Source: JABFRG01 sp046351415 (GTDB lineage: Bacteria > Myxococcota_A > Polyangia > Polyangiales > Polyangiaceae). From it: 64,000 nucleotides of DNA. Where the stretch lies: contig JAXLYO010000004.1 of NCBI GenBank assembly GCA_046351415.1, forward strand, positions 248,001 to 312,000, written 5' to 3'. How positions within the stretch are numbered: position 1 is the first letter of the stretch; the number at the start of each line of letters is the position of its first letter. The position numbers were made by a program, and so were the translations under genes. Of the stretch, positions 43,552 to 56,395 are shown in pieces. Under the pieces are notes generated by a model. It searched no databases, had not been told where the DNA came from, and was given only the letters and a program-made list of their open reading frames with translations.

Positions 43552-45285
43552 CTACATGCGGTCGACGGTGCCGATTCCGAGCAAGTGCAAGCCGCTCGCG
43601 AGTTGTTTGCCCGTGAGGTCGGTCAACGTGAGGCGCGATGCGCGGACGTTGCCCTCGGCCTTCAGAATCGAGCAAGCCTCGTAGAAGCTCGAGAAGTCGC
43701 GGGCCAAGCCGTAGAGATGATCGCAGAGGAGGTGCGGTTGATACGTCTCGGCGGCAGCATGTACGACGTCGCCAAAGCGAAGAAGTGTCTTGGCGAGCGC
43801 GCGTTCCTCCGGCGCATCGAGGAGAAGCTCCGTCGGGTTGTCGAGCGAGGCTTTGTCGACCTCCCCCTTGCGAAAGACCGATTGGATGCGGGCGTAGGCG
43901 TACTGCAGGTAGGGACCGGCATTGCCCTTGAACGAGATCATTTTGTCCCAGTCGAAGACGTAGTCCGAGAGGCGGTTCTGCCGCAGGTCGGCGTACTTCA
44001 CGGCCCCGAGGCCCACGATGCTCGTCGTCCTGGCGAGCTCGTCCGGTGAGACCTCCAGGCCCTCCTCTCGAATGCGCGCGCCAGCGCGCTCCTCCGCCTC
44101 GTCGAGGACGCTCGCGAGCTTCACGGTGCCGCCGTCTCGGGTCTTCAGAGGCTTTCCGTCCTCCCCGAGGATCGACCCGAAGCCGACGTGCACGAACTCA
44201 CCTTCGAAGCCGAGCAGCTTGAGTACTGCGAAGAGCTGCTTGAAATGGAGCCCTTGCCGGGAGTCGACGACGTAGACAGAGCGCGTCGCCTTCTGGGTGT
44301 CGCGTCGATAGTAAGCCGTCGCAATGTCGGTCGTTGAATAGAGGAATGCGCCGTCGCTCTTGCGCACGATGAACGGCTCTTTGATCTTTCGCAAGTCGGC
44401 CGGGGCGCTCTCGTGATCGCCGAAGAAAACGCAGAGCGCCCCCTCGTTCTTTCGCGCGATGCCGCGCTTCTCGAGATCTTCTGCGACGCCCGCGAGCATG
44501 TCGTTGAAGGTGCTTTCGCCGAGCCAGGTGTCGAAGGTGATGCCAAGGCGCTCGTAGACGACATCGAGTGATTTCTTCGTCGTGTCGGCGAATCGCTTCC
44601 ACATCGCGAGGTTCTGCGCGTCTCCGTTCTGCAGCTTGGCGAGTTCGCTTCGAGCAACTTCTGCAAACGCCGTGTCTTCTTTTGCTCGCGCGGAGGCAAG
44701 CTTGTAGATGCGCTCCAATTCCTCGATGGCGTTGTCTTCGAGGGCTTTTGCGTCGCCGAAGGCTGCCATGCCCGCGATGAGTAGTCCGAACTGCGTGCCC
44801 CAGTCACCCACGTGGTTGTCGCCGATGACCTCGTGCCCAATCGCGCGAAGCAGGCGCACGATGGCAGCGCCGATGATGGTCGAGCGGATGTGACCGACAT
44901 GCATCTGCTTCGCGATGTTCGGTCCCGAAAAGTCGACGACGATCGTTTCCTTATTCTCGACAGCGGAGATGCTCGGAGTCTTCCCGCTGGCGATGTCCTT
45001 CAACTGGGCTGCGATCCACGAGGGACGAAGCGACAAATTGATGAACCCTGGACCTGCCACCTCGACGCGCTCGAAGGCCTCCGCGTCGACGAGGAGCGCT
45101 GCGACGCGCTCAGCGAGCTCACGCGGGTTCTTCTTTTCTTGCTTGGCGAGCGGCAGCACGCCGTTCAGCTGGAAGTCGCCGTGCTTCTCGTCCTGGGATT
45201 TTCGGACCACCGGCGGCACATCCCTTTCGAACGCTTTCGCGAAAGCGGCCGCGGCCATTTTGGAAATCTGCTCCTCAATGCGCAT
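43552..45285 (-). CDS. argS: Arginyl-tRNA synthetase
   Basis: 577 residues, the bacterial norm. Class I synthetase that charges tRNA-Arg. The N-terminal domain starts MRIEEQISKMAAAAFAKAF and FGDFQLN-like DFQLNGVLPLAK follows. The HIGH motif is MHVGHIRSTIIG, preceded by VDFSGPNIAKQ. The late block MISFKGNAGPYLQYAYARIQS takes the place of KMSKS as in many ArgS. The C-terminal anticodon-binding domain ends SGLHLLGIGTVDRM. The ATG at 45285 gives the family start; the longer reading would invade the upstream lipoprotein gene. Confidence 0.97.
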   Translation of the reverse strand: MRIEEQISKMAAAAFAKAFERDVPPVVRKSQDEKHGDFQLNGVLPLAKQEKKNPRELAERVAALLVDAEAFERVEVAGPGFINLSLRPSWIAAQLKDIASGKTPSISAVENKETIVVDFSGPNIAKQMHVGHIRSTIIGAAIVRLLRAIGHEVIGDNHVGDWGTQFGLLIAGMAAFGDAKALEDNAIEELERIYKLASARAKEDTAFAEVARSELAKLQNGDAQNLAMWKRFADTTKKSLDVVYERLGITFDTWLGESTFNDMLAGVAEDLEKRGIARKNEGALCVFFGDHESAPADLRKIKEPFIVRKSDGAFLYSTTDIATAYYRRDTQKATRSVYVVDSRQGLHFKQLFAVLKLLGFEGEFVHVGFGSILGEDGKPLKTRDGGTVKLASVLDEAEERAGARIREEGLEVSPDELARTTSIVGLGAVKYADLRQNRLSDYVFDWDKMISFKGNAGPYLQYAYARIQSVFRKGEVDKASLDNPTELLLDAPEERALAKTLLRFGDVVHAAAETYQPHLLCDHLYGLARDFSSFYEACSILKAEGNVRASRLTLTDLTGKQLASGLHLLGIGTVDRM

Positions 45286-45310
45286 GGGAAGCGCACTAGC
45301 AGATGCGCGC

Positions 45311-46111
45311 TCAGCGAACGAGTATGTTGTCGAGGCTGTAGTCGACCATTCCGCTGGCCGATCCGCCGAGGAAGCCGGCGGCCACCGAAACGGGAATCTT
45401 CGCGGTGAGGTCGGTGAAGGGGGCGGGGATGTCTTTGAGCGGAGCGTCGTCCACACCGACCTGGAATTTCCAACCCGCGCCAGCCGTGGCGATCAAGCGA
45501 AGGACGTGGGCGCCGGTAGCGTCCGTGAGGAGCGGAACGAGCGCCTTGAACTTCGTCGCGTCGTCGTCGTAGCGGAAGACCGAGAGTTGAGCGCCATCGA
45601 GGGCAAAGCCGAGGCTCCTCCCGCTGCCGAGAAAGAGCGCGAAAACCTGTGCCTGGCCCTCTCGCGCGACGTTCACCGTGAGCTTCACTTGCGCCTCGAA
45701 GCTCTGGTCGCGGTCGGCGAAGTCGTGCTGGTAGAACTCCTTCGCTCCCGTGAGTGTCCCTTTCACGAGGAGGTCCGGAGTGTCGCGCACGAGAATCTTC
45801 GGAACCAGACCCGCGGGGCGCGGAGTCCACAGGGGCGCCTTGGCCCCACTCAGAAAGTCTTCGCACAAGAGCGCGCGTGCGACATTCGGGTCGGTACATG
45901 CTTCGAACACGACGAACGGCGGCGCGGGCTTCGTGCCTCCATCGCTGGCCGTGTCCGCCCCCGGCGAAGGCCCGGTTGCGCTGCTGTCTTTCCTCGTCGT
46001 GAGGTTGGCATCGTCCTCCGGGGGACCGTCCGACGTGAACTCGCCGCAACCGCCCAGCAGAGCGACCGACGGACCCGCCAAAAAGGCGAGGAGGGCGAGT
46101 TTCCTCCGCAT
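45311..46111 (-). CDS. Hypothetical lipoprotein
   Basis: 266 residues from the ATG at 46111. Signal peptide with lipobox ALLGGCGEF. After an acidic, Ser/Thr-rich linker, the domain from FEACTDPNVARALLCEDF onward is beta-rich with two Cys near its start and resembles concanavalin-like/LamG-type jelly rolls (YQHDFADRDQSFEAQVKLTV, VLRLIATAGAGWKFQVGVDD). Ligand unknown. It is 25 bp upstream of argS on the same strand and divergent from the S46 peptidase gene. Confidence 0.72.
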   Translation of the reverse strand: MRRKLALLAFLAGPSVALLGGCGEFTSDGPPEDDANLTTRKDSSATGPSPGADTASDGGTKPAPPFVVFEACTDPNVARALLCEDFLSGAKAPLWTPRPAGLVPKILVRDTPDLLVKGTLTGAKEFYQHDFADRDQSFEAQVKLTVNVAREGQAQVFALFLGSGRSLGFALDGAQLSVFRYDDDATKFKALVPLLTDATGAHVLRLIATAGAGWKFQVGVDDAPLKDIPAPFTDLTAKIPVSVAAGFLGGSASGMVDYSLDNILVR

Positions 46112-46276
46112 GGTAGTAAGCGTCCCTCTACCCACTACCCTCACGCAAGGAGCTTCGCGTGAGTGCCGCTTCTTTCGTGCGACACGGAGCGCATTTCTCC
46201 GCATGAAACCTACAACGGGCGCTCGCGCCTACATCGTCCTTGCGGCGTGCGCGCTGGCTCGGTAAGCGTATCGGTC

Positions 46277-48622
46277 ATGGCAAACCTAGCGCCCGGTTCC
46301 CGTGTTTTCCCGCTGATTCCGCTGCTGCTCCTCGGCATGGCTTCGTCATGCGGAGGCGAAGAACCGCGGGTGGTCACGACGCCGCCGGTGCCCACGGCGC
46401 TACCGACGGTAACCGCCACGGCTGCTCCGTCGGCACCGGCCCCCTACGTTCCGAAGGCCGCACGTTGGGAGAACCCAGGAGGCATGTGGATGCCGTCGCA
46501 AATGGGCGCGCACGCCGCAAAGCTGAAAGAGCTCGGTCTTGCGTTCGACCCCGCGAAGCTCACGGACCCTACGTCGGATGTGCTCGGTGCGGTGGTGAGC
46601 CTCGGAGGGTGTTCGGCGTCGTTCGTTTCGCCCGAGGGCCTCATCGTCACCAATCATCACTGCGCTATCGGTGCCCTCCAGTTCAACTCGAGCCCTACCT
46701 CGAATCTGCTGCACGATGGGTTTCTCGCAAAGACCCGCGCCGACGAGAAGTCGAACGGACCCACGTTCCGTGTGTTCGTGACGCAGAAGTCGACCGATGT
46801 GACGGCGCAAGTTCGTACGCCGGCCGTCGCGCGCATGACCGACCGCGCGCGCTTCGCGGCAGTCGAGAAGATCGAGAAAGAGCTCGTTTCCTCCTGCGAG
46901 AAAGATCGACCGGGCATTCGCTGCACCGTGGGAAGCTTCTCGGACGGAGCGAAGTACTATTTGATCGAGCAGCTCGAGCTCCGTGACATTCGCTTGGTGT
47001 ATGCACCGGCCGAAGGCGTCGGCAATTTCGGTGGCGAGATCGACAACTGGCGCTGGCCCAGGCACGCGGGCGACACCACGTTCTTCCGCGCATACGTCGG
47101 AAAGGACGGAAAGCCCGCAGACTATTCTCCCGACAACGTTCCCTTCAAGCCGCCGCATCACTTGAAGGTCGCGAGCAAGCCGCTCCGCGAAGGTGACCTC
47201 GTGTTCGTCGCGGGCTATCCGGGTCGAACGTACTCGCTGAAGACGAAGACGGAGGTCGAAGAGGCCGTCCAGTTCTCGTATCCGCGTCGCATCAAGATGT
47301 GCGAAGACTACTTGGCTTCGCTCGAAGCCGTCGGCAAGAGAGACCCCGACGCGGCGATCAAGGGCAATCCGTTCGTGCGTCGCTTCGGCAACGCGCTCAC
47401 CAATGCGAAGGGGCAGCTCGAAGGTCTTACCAAGAACGGTCTCCTCGAAAACCGCACCACGAGTGATCGTGCGCTCGCACAGTTCATCGACGCCGACCCC
47501 GCCCGCAAGGCGAAGTTCGGCAAGGTCCTCGCAGAAATCGAGGCGCTGCAGAAGACGAATGCGAAGCACCGCGAAGCCGACGCCGAGCTTCGAAGCGAGA
47601 TTACCTCGCTTCCGAAGATGGTGTCCGCAGCAGTGACCATCGTGCGCATGGCGGAAGAGCGTCCGAAGGCCGACAAAGATCGCGACCCGGATTTCCAGGA
47701 GCGCAATTGGCCGCGCCTCGTACAGGCGCTCGAAGCGATGGAGAAACAGTTCAACGAAGCGCTCGACAAGGAGATGCTTTCGAAGGCCATTTCCCGTGCA
47801 CTCGCCGTACCCAAGGCAGACCGAACGACCGCGCTCGCGCTCCTCGCGCAACTCGTCGAGAAAGAAGCAGGGGTGAAAGCCAGCGACGAGTCCCCCGCAG
47901 CGTGGAACGGTCGCGTCGACGCGCTCTACGCGAAGACGACACTCAAAGACACGAAGCGACGTGTGGCTCTCCTGAAGGGCGCCACGATCGCAGATCTTCG
48001 TAAGGAGAAAGACCCGCTCATCGCGTATGCCTTCAAGCTACGCGTGCTCTTGAAGGACGCTGAGGAGCGCGAGAAGGCGCGCGACGGTCGCCTCATGCTC
48101 TTGAAGCCCGCATACGTCGAAGCGCTCACGTTGCAGCGAGGCCAAGAACCGGCTGCGGACGCGAACAGCACGCTTCGCATCAGCTACGGTACCGTTCGGG
48201 GGTACAAGCCGACGGCGGATGCACCCCAGTACAGGCCGTTCACACCCATCTCGGACATCGTCAAGAAGCACACCGGCAAGGAGCCCTTCGACGTGCCCGA
48301 GAACGTGCTCGGCGCCATCAAGGCAAACCGCTTCGGACCTTACGTCGATGCGGACCTCGGCGAAGTGCCGGTCGACTTCTTGGCCGACTTGCACATCACG
48401 GGCGGCAATTCGGGCTCGGCTACGTTGAACGACCGCGGTGAGATCACAGGGCTCGTGTTCGATGGCAACTACGAGGCGATCGCTTCGGATTGGGTATTCG
48501 TGCCCACCGTGACGCGCAGCATCCACGTCGACTTCCGCTACGTCTTGTGGCTTCTCGATGCGACGGCGGGCGCTGGTCATCTCCTGAAGGAGATGGGCGT
48601 CAAGCCTGCCTTCTCTCCCTGA
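46277..48622 (+). CDS. S46 family peptidase (dipeptidyl-peptidase 7/11-like)
   Basis: 781 residues. Exported, with a lipoprotein-like signal peptide (LLLGMASSCGG). Trypsin-like fold: the catalytic His is in SPEGLIVTNHHCAIGALQ, the Asp in the GGEIDNWRWPRHAGDTTFFR block (family signature), and the Ser in TGGNSGSATLNDRGEITGLVFDG. The helical domain in the middle (about 320-560) limits access to dipeptide removal from the N-terminus. Family members act in the periplasm on peptides taken up as food. Near-full family length; intact. Confidence 0.93.
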   Translation: MANLAPGSRVFPLIPLLLLGMASSCGGEEPRVVTTPPVPTALPTVTATAAPSAPAPYVPKAARWENPGGMWMPSQMGAHAAKLKELGLAFDPAKLTDPTSDVLGAVVSLGGCSASFVSPEGLIVTNHHCAIGALQFNSSPTSNLLHDGFLAKTRADEKSNGPTFRVFVTQKSTDVTAQVRTPAVARMTDRARFAAVEKIEKELVSSCEKDRPGIRCTVGSFSDGAKYYLIEQLELRDIRLVYAPAEGVGNFGGEIDNWRWPRHAGDTTFFRAYVGKDGKPADYSPDNVPFKPPHHLKVASKPLREGDLVFVAGYPGRTYSLKTKTEVEEAVQFSYPRRIKMCEDYLASLEAVGKRDPDAAIKGNPFVRRFGNALTNAKGQLEGLTKNGLLENRTTSDRALAQFIDADPARKAKFGKVLAEIEALQKTNAKHREADAELRSEITSLPKMVSAAVTIVRMAEERPKADKDRDPDFQERNWPRLVQALEAMEKQFNEALDKEMLSKAISRALAVPKADRTTALALLAQLVEKEAGVKASDESPAAWNGRVDALYAKTTLKDTKRRVALLKGATIADLRKEKDPLIAYAFKLRVLLKDAEEREKARDGRLMLLKPAYVEALTLQRGQEPAADANSTLRISYGTVRGYKPTADAPQYRPFTPISDIVKKHTGKEPFDVPENVLGAIKANRFGPYVDADLGEVPVDFLADLHITGGNSGSATLNDRGEITGLVFDGNYEAIASDWVFVPTVTRSIHVDFRYVLWLLDATAGAGHLLKEMGVKPAFSP

Positions 48623-48624
48623 GG

Positions 48625-50283
<1,659 letters not shown>

Positions 50284-50292
50284 TCGTCTACG

Positions 50293-51855
50293 CTACAGCT
50301 TCGCGTGCACGGGCTCAATCAATGAACGATCGCCCTGTAAGGCCGTTCTTTGCATGTAAAATGCAAGGCCCCGGCGCCCTCCGAGCTCCTCTCCCCCTCC
50401 TGCCCGGCCTGGACCACCGTGCAGAAGTTGCGGCATGACCGTCCCCGGGGGGAGTGCCTGCGCGGCTATCTTCGAAGACCCGACCGTCAGACGGCCGTGA
50501 AATGGCGCCATTTCCACGATGGCGCTTTCGATGAAGGCCTTGTCGTCGGAGTAAACCGAGGCCACGAGCCCGCCTTCTCCGGCGGATACGAGCTTGGACG
50601 CGCCCTCTGCCGTCCCGTCGTAGGGCATGACCGAGCTCACGGGGCCGAAGACCTCGTGGCTGTGGACCGCGTCGCCTGCCTTGGGGTTCTCGACGAAGAG
50701 GAGGGTGGGGGCGACGAAGTACCCCTTGTCGCCGGTCTGCCCGAGGGGTTTCACGTCGGACGCCTTCGGTCCGCCGAGCACGACCTTGCCACACGCTGCG
50801 AGGCGCTCGATGCCGCTGCGCACGTCCTTCAGCTGCGTGGCGGTCGCAACAGGGCCCATGTTGACCTCTTCGAGCGCCGGGTTACCGACCTTGACGCTCG
50901 AAAGTCTGTCGCGAAGTTCGGCGAGCACGGCTTCGGCGCGTTCTTTGGGTACGTAGACTCGGCGGATGGCAGTGCACTTCTGTCCGGTCTTCTGCGTCAT
51001 GTCGCGTACGACGTCGCCGAGAAAGAGGTTCCACACGTCGCCGCCCTCCTCGACGTCGGGCCCAAGGACCGCGGCGTTGAGGCTGTCGGCTTCGACGTTG
51101 ATGTGGGTGCCGTGCTTCAGGATGCCTTCACCGCTCCGGAGCGTCGTGCCCGTGCTGCTTCCGCCGGTGAATGCGAGGACGTCTTGGCCACCGAGGAGCG
51201 AAAGGAGATTGCCGGCACTACCGCAGACGAAAGAAAGAGCGCCTTGAGGGAGCACTTTGTCGTTCACGAGAATCTCCATGATGCGGGCCGCGACGAGCGC
51301 GGTGCTCGTTGCCGGCTTGCTGATGACAGGCATGCCAGCGAGCAGCGCGGTGGCCGCCTTCTCTGCCAGACCCCACGCGGGGAAGTTGAACGCATTCACG
51401 TGCACGGCGACGCCGCGGCGGGGCGTGTACACGTGTGCGCCGTAAAGGCGGGGGCTTCGGCCGAGTTGGAAGGCTTCGCCGTCGGAGAGAACCTTGCGGT
51501 CACCGAGCTCGGCGGCGAGGTCGGCGTAGGCTGCCAGCGTGCCCCACGCACCATCGATGTCGAACTTGGCGTCGCTGCGCGTGTTGCCGCCGTTCTGGAT
51601 GGCGAGCTGGAAGAGCTCGTCGCGCTTTGCATGGATCGATTTGGACATCGCGCGCAAGACCTCGCCTCGCTCCTTGAAGGTCATGCCTCGAAGCAGAGGG
51701 CCGCCGACGTCGCGCGCATACGCGAGGCACTTTCCGAAATCGATGCCCTCGGTCGAGGTTTCGGCGACGACCTCTTCGGTGGCCGGGTTAACGAGCGTGG
51801 CTTTGCTCGATTTGCCTTCGAACCAATCGCCCGCAACGTAGCTCTTGAGATTCAT
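50293..51855 (-). CDS. boxD: 3,4-dehydroadipyl-CoA semialdehyde dehydrogenase (box pathway)
   Basis: 520 residues. Aldehyde dehydrogenase of the PaaZ-like/BoxD group: start LKSYVAGDWFEG, AFNFPAWGLAEKAATALLAGMP, FTGGSSTG, catalytic Cys in GQKCTAIRRVYVP and C-terminal FYMQRTALQGD. BoxD oxidises the semialdehyde released by BoxC ring cleavage to 3,4-dehydroadipyl-CoA. Assignment rests on family and on the cluster with boxR, boxC and boxB; a PaaZ-like aldehyde dehydrogenase of other function is less likely. Two consecutive ATGs (51858, 51855) could start it. A partial TGCA-type operator half lies at 51885-51891. Confidence 0.87.
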   Translation of the reverse strand: MNLKSYVAGDWFEGKSSKATLVNPATEEVVAETSTEGIDFGKCLAYARDVGGPLLRGMTFKERGEVLRAMSKSIHAKRDELFQLAIQNGGNTRSDAKFDIDGAWGTLAAYADLAAELGDRKVLSDGEAFQLGRSPRLYGAHVYTPRRGVAVHVNAFNFPAWGLAEKAATALLAGMPVISKPATSTALVAARIMEILVNDKVLPQGALSFVCGSAGNLLSLLGGQDVLAFTGGSSTGTTLRSGEGILKHGTHINVEADSLNAAVLGPDVEEGGDVWNLFLGDVVRDMTQKTGQKCTAIRRVYVPKERAEAVLAELRDRLSSVKVGNPALEEVNMGPVATATQLKDVRSGIERLAACGKVVLGGPKASDVKPLGQTGDKGYFVAPTLLFVENPKAGDAVHSHEVFGPVSSVMPYDGTAEGASKLVSAGEGGLVASVYSDDKAFIESAIVEMAPFHGRLTVGSSKIAAQALPPGTVMPQLLHGGPGRAGGGEELGGRRGLAFYMQRTALQGDRSLIEPVHAKL

Positions 51856-51892
51856 CATCGACGTTTTCCTACAGCAAAGGGGGTCTGCACTG

Positions 51893-52384
51893 TCAATGTC
51901 CGCCGTCGGCCTGAGGGCCGACTGGAGACGTGGGGCGTGAGGTTGAGGTGGAGGTGGGAGGAGACGCCGCGGGGGGCGTGCCGAGTCGCATGAACGTTCC
52001 CTGTGTCTTCTTGCACTCGGTTTCTGCATTTCCGAGGTCGAGGCCCGGCGCTCCGTAGAGATAGACGGAAGCGCCCCCCGATTCGTGGCTGCACGAGGCG
52101 AGGGCGTGTTCTTTCGGACAGGGGGTGCTCGCGAAGCGCCCCTCCGAGTCGTTGCATTCGCTTCGCGCATCGAAGAGCTCTGCGGGCGTCAGCTTCTGCC
52201 ACTCGAGACACAGATCGGGGTGCCGACACGAACGGACGCCGATGGGCGTGCCACCGCCTGCCGAGAGTGGCTTCGCACTCGTCGAAGCCTGCGTCGCTTC
52301 GCCAGTGGGCTTCTTGTCGCACGCAAGTGTGAGTACGGCGACGTTCGCAAGCGCAAGCCAGAGAGACGGGTGCGCGCGCGTCAT
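51893..52384 (-). CDS. Hypothetical lipoprotein in the box cluster
   Basis: 163 residues. Lipobox LTLACDKK (Cys22). The mature part contains GVRSCRHPDLCLEWQKLTP, RSECNDSEGRFASTPCPKE and CSHESGGASVYLYG, with about seven Cys that may form disulfides, and a Pro/Thr/Ser-rich tail. No family recognised. Its ATG overlaps the boxR stop (ATGA) and it is followed after 37 bp by boxD, so it is probably cotranscribed with them. Whether it serves benzoate metabolism is unknown. Confidence 0.7.
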   Translation of the reverse strand: MTRAHPSLWLALANVAVLTLACDKKPTGEATQASTSAKPLSAGGGTPIGVRSCRHPDLCLEWQKLTPAELFDARSECNDSEGRFASTPCPKEHALASCSHESGGASVYLYGAPGLDLGNAETECKKTQGTFMRLGTPPAASPPTSTSTSRPTSPVGPQADGGH

Positions 52385-53178
52385 GCCGCGTCGACCTTGC
52401 TGCTCTGGATGAACTGCGTGAGGGCGCGCACCGAAGCTTCGAGCCCGAGTTTCGACGTATCGATCGTGTAGTCGAGCGAGGCATAGGCCGACGCACGAGC
52501 TTCGAGCAGTGCGCGGAGCTCCATCATCGCGAGTGGCCGGCCACGCATCGGTCGCCCGTCCCCTTGAGCGACCACGCGCTGCCAGTGATCTTCCGGCGTC
52601 GCACGGAGCCAGACGGTTCGTGTCTCGCGACGAAGAATCGCAAATGTCTCCGCGTGCGACACGATGGACCCACCGGTTGCCAAGATGAGGGGTTCGGACT
52701 TCGGCGTGCGGAGGAGCGCGAGGAGGACTTCACGCTCGAGGCGCCGGAAGTAGGTCTCGCCGTGGATTTCGAAGAGCGTCTGCAGACTCATGCCACTTTG
52801 TTCGGCGATTTCCGCATCGAGTTCGACGAAGCGATAGCCCTCGGCTTCGGCGACCCGTTTGCCGAGCGTCGTCTTTCCGGCGCCGCGAAGCCCCACGAGC
52901 GCGCACACGGCGTGCACCGAACCAGGCAGGGAATGTGAGCGCCCCCGCTGCTCTACGGCACGAAACAGCTCGGAAAGGGGTACGCCGAGCGAAAGCGCGA
53001 CTTCGTCGAGCCGGGCAACGGAGATGTTGCCCTGACCACCTTCGAGGGACGACAGGAACCGTTCGCTCACTCCGGCGCGTTCGCCTAGCTGCTTCAGGGT
53101 GAGGCCGCGCGCCCTCCGCCGTTCTCGGACTTCGAGGCCGAGCGCCGCAAGGAGCGGAATGTCCGGAGTGTCCGCCAT
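52381..53178 (-). CDS. boxR: BoxR/BzdR-type regulator: HTH plus shikimate-kinase-like domain
   Basis: 265 residues. Residues about 14-68 form an XRE-type HTH (LTLKQLGERAGVSERFLSSLE). Residues about 90-260 resemble shikimate kinase I, with Walker A GLRGAGKTT, VELDAEI and ILATGGSIV. This fusion is specific to BzdR/BoxR, repressors that respond to benzoyl-CoA and control aerobic or anaerobic benzoate genes. It is divergent from boxC with a 91-bp intergenic region carrying paired TGCA-type sites. It probably also represses itself. Confidence 0.94.
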   Translation of the reverse strand: MADTPDIPLLAALGLEVRERRRARGLTLKQLGERAGVSERFLSSLEGGQGNISVARLDEVALSLGVPLSELFRAVEQRGRSHSLPGSVHAVCALVGLRGAGKTTLGKRVAEAEGYRFVELDAEIAEQSGMSLQTLFEIHGETYFRRLEREVLLALLRTPKSEPLILATGGSIVSHAETFAILRRETRTVWLRATPEDHWQRVVAQGDGRPMRGRPLAMMELRALLEARASAYASLDYTIDTSKLGLEASVRALTQFIQSSKVDAA

Positions 53179-53187
53179 GGTCGACGG

Positions 53188-53228
53188 CCTGCACTATAAT
53201 GCACATTTGGCCAATGACCAGCACTATA
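53188..53228. promoter_or_regulatory. Candidate BoxR operators between boxR and boxC
   Basis: Two direct repeats CC(T/A)GCACTATA lie at 53188-53198 and 53218-53228, exactly 30 bp apart. The first is part of TGCA-N6-TGCA (53190-53203), the spacing known for BzdR operators, and contains TATAAT (53195-53200) on the plus strand and TATAGT on the minus strand. This would allow the repressor to block both divergent promoters. Confidence 0.75.
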
Positions 53229-53269
53229 TGGCTTGCCCGCCGGACGCCTCCAGCCTAGAACCATTCTTC

Positions 53270-54955
<1,686 letters not shown>

Positions 54956-54964
54956 AGAGGAACC

Positions 54965-56395
54965 ATGTCGAACGTCCTTTCCGATGAACGGATCCCGAAC
55001 AACGTCAACCTGAGCTCGGACAAGAAGCTCCAGCGCGCGCTCGAAGCTTGGCAACCCAACTTCATCGATTGGTGGAAGGCGATGGGGCCCGAGGGCTTCC
55101 AGCAAGACGACATCTATCTACGCACGGCCATCTCCGTCGAGTCGGATGGGTGGGCGCACTTCGACTACGTGAAGATGCCGGAGTATCGCTGGGGCATCTT
55201 CCTTACGGACCCCGTGGCGGACCGCAAGATCGGCTTCGGTGACAACATGGGCCAGCCCGTGTGGCAACAGGTGCCTGGCGAACACCGCACCACCTTGCAG
55301 CGCCTCATCGTGACGCAAGGGGACACCGAGCCGGCGAGCGTCGAGCAACAGCGTCTATTGGGTCAGACGTGCCCGAGCCTCTACGACCTTCGGAACCTGT
55401 TCCAGGTGAACGTCGAGGAAGGTCGGCACCTCTGGGCAATGGTGTATCTCCTCCAGTCGTATTTCGGACGCGAAGGCCGGGAGCAAGCGGAGCTCCTTCT
55501 CCAGCGGCGCAGTGGCGACGAGAACAACCCGCGCATCTTGGGCGCATTCAACGAGCCGTGCGCGCACTGGCTCTCGTTCTTCATGTTCACGTTCTTCACC
55601 GACCGCGACGGCAAGTATCAGCTGCTCGCGCTCTCGGAGAGCGCATTCGATCCGCTTTCGCGTACGACGCGCTTCATGCTGACCGAAGAGGCGCATCATA
55701 TGTTCGTGGGCGAGACCGGCGTCCTTCGTATCGTGGAGCGCACGGCCGAGAAGATGGCCGAGAACAAAGTCGACCACCCGGACGACGTGCGGAAGCTTGG
55801 GCTCATCGACTTCCCGACGATCCAGAAGTACCTGAACCTCTGGTACACGGTGTCGCTCGACCTGTTCGGCGGCGAAGTGTCTTCGAACGCGGCAGCCTTC
55901 TTCGCGTCGGGGCTCAAGGGGCGCGCCAAGGAAGAGCGCTACGAAGACCACAAGGCGCTCGACCAGACGTACAAGCTCGAGGCCCTCAAAGATGGCAAGT
56001 GGGTTCCGGAGGAAGTACCCCTTCGCAACGCGATGAACGAAGTGCTCCGTGACGAGTACGTCGAAGACTGTCAGCGCGGCGTCGACAAGTGGAACCGCGC
56101 CATCGCCGCGAAAGGCATTCCGTTCGAGCTCAAATTGCCGAGCCGTCGCTTCCACCGCGCCGTCGGTATTTACGCCGGCTCGTACTTCGACGCGGAGGGC
56201 AAGCCGCTCACCAAGGAGGAGTTCGAGGCGCGCAAAGGCGAATGGCTCCCGACCGAGAAGGACGAGGCCTACATCAAGAGCATCATGGTGAAGCCCAACT
56301 ACGAAGCCGGTCAGATGGCGAACTGGATCGCGCCGCCGAAGATCGGCATCAAAGGTCGCCCCGTCGACTTCCAGTACGTTCGTCGTGAGGCCTAG
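54965..56395 (+). CDS. boxB: Benzoyl-CoA 2,3-epoxidase, oxygenase component BoxB
   Basis: 476 residues, matching known BoxB proteins. A di-iron enzyme that epoxidises the ring of benzoyl-CoA with O2 and electrons from BoxA. Iron ligands are visible in VNVEEGRHLWAMVYLLQSY, NEPCAHWLSFFMFTFFTDRD and TEEAHHMFVGETGVLR (helices with E..H patterns). GAGGAA precedes the ATG. The reductase gene boxA is not nearby, so BoxA or another reductase must be encoded elsewhere. Confidence 0.96.
   Translation: MSNVLSDERIPNNVNLSSDKKLQRALEAWQPNFIDWWKAMGPEGFQQDDIYLRTAISVESDGWAHFDYVKMPEYRWGIFLTDPVADRKIGFGDNMGQPVWQQVPGEHRTTLQRLIVTQGDTEPASVEQQRLLGQTCPSLYDLRNLFQVNVEEGRHLWAMVYLLQSYFGREGREQAELLLQRRSGDENNPRILGAFNEPCAHWLSFFMFTFFTDRDGKYQLLALSESAFDPLSRTTRFMLTEEAHHMFVGETGVLRIVERTAEKMAENKVDHPDDVRKLGLIDFPTIQKYLNLWYTVSLDLFGGEVSSNAAAFFASGLKGRAKEERYEDHKALDQTYKLEALKDGKWVPEEVPLRNAMNEVLRDEYVEDCQRGVDKWNRAIAAKGIPFELKLPSRRFHRAVGIYAGSYFDAEGKPLTKEEFEARKGEWLPTEKDEAYIKSIMVKPNYEAGQMANWIAPPKIGIKGRPVDFQYVRREA

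Noticed and set aside
46400..47851. 483-codon frame antisense to the S46 peptidase
   Set aside because: The peptidase frame has its catalytic residues; the antisense protein shows only Arg/Glu/Val-rich composition.
50350..50366. Palindrome TTGCAT-GTAAA-ATGCAA at the end of boxD, resembling TGCA operators
   Set aside because: It lies in the coding sequence of the conserved FYMQRTALQGD tail, far from a promoter, and its TGCA spacing is 7 not 6.
50350..51993. 547-codon frame antisense to boxD
   Set aside because: The sense frame is a complete aldehyde dehydrogenase with its catalytic Cys.
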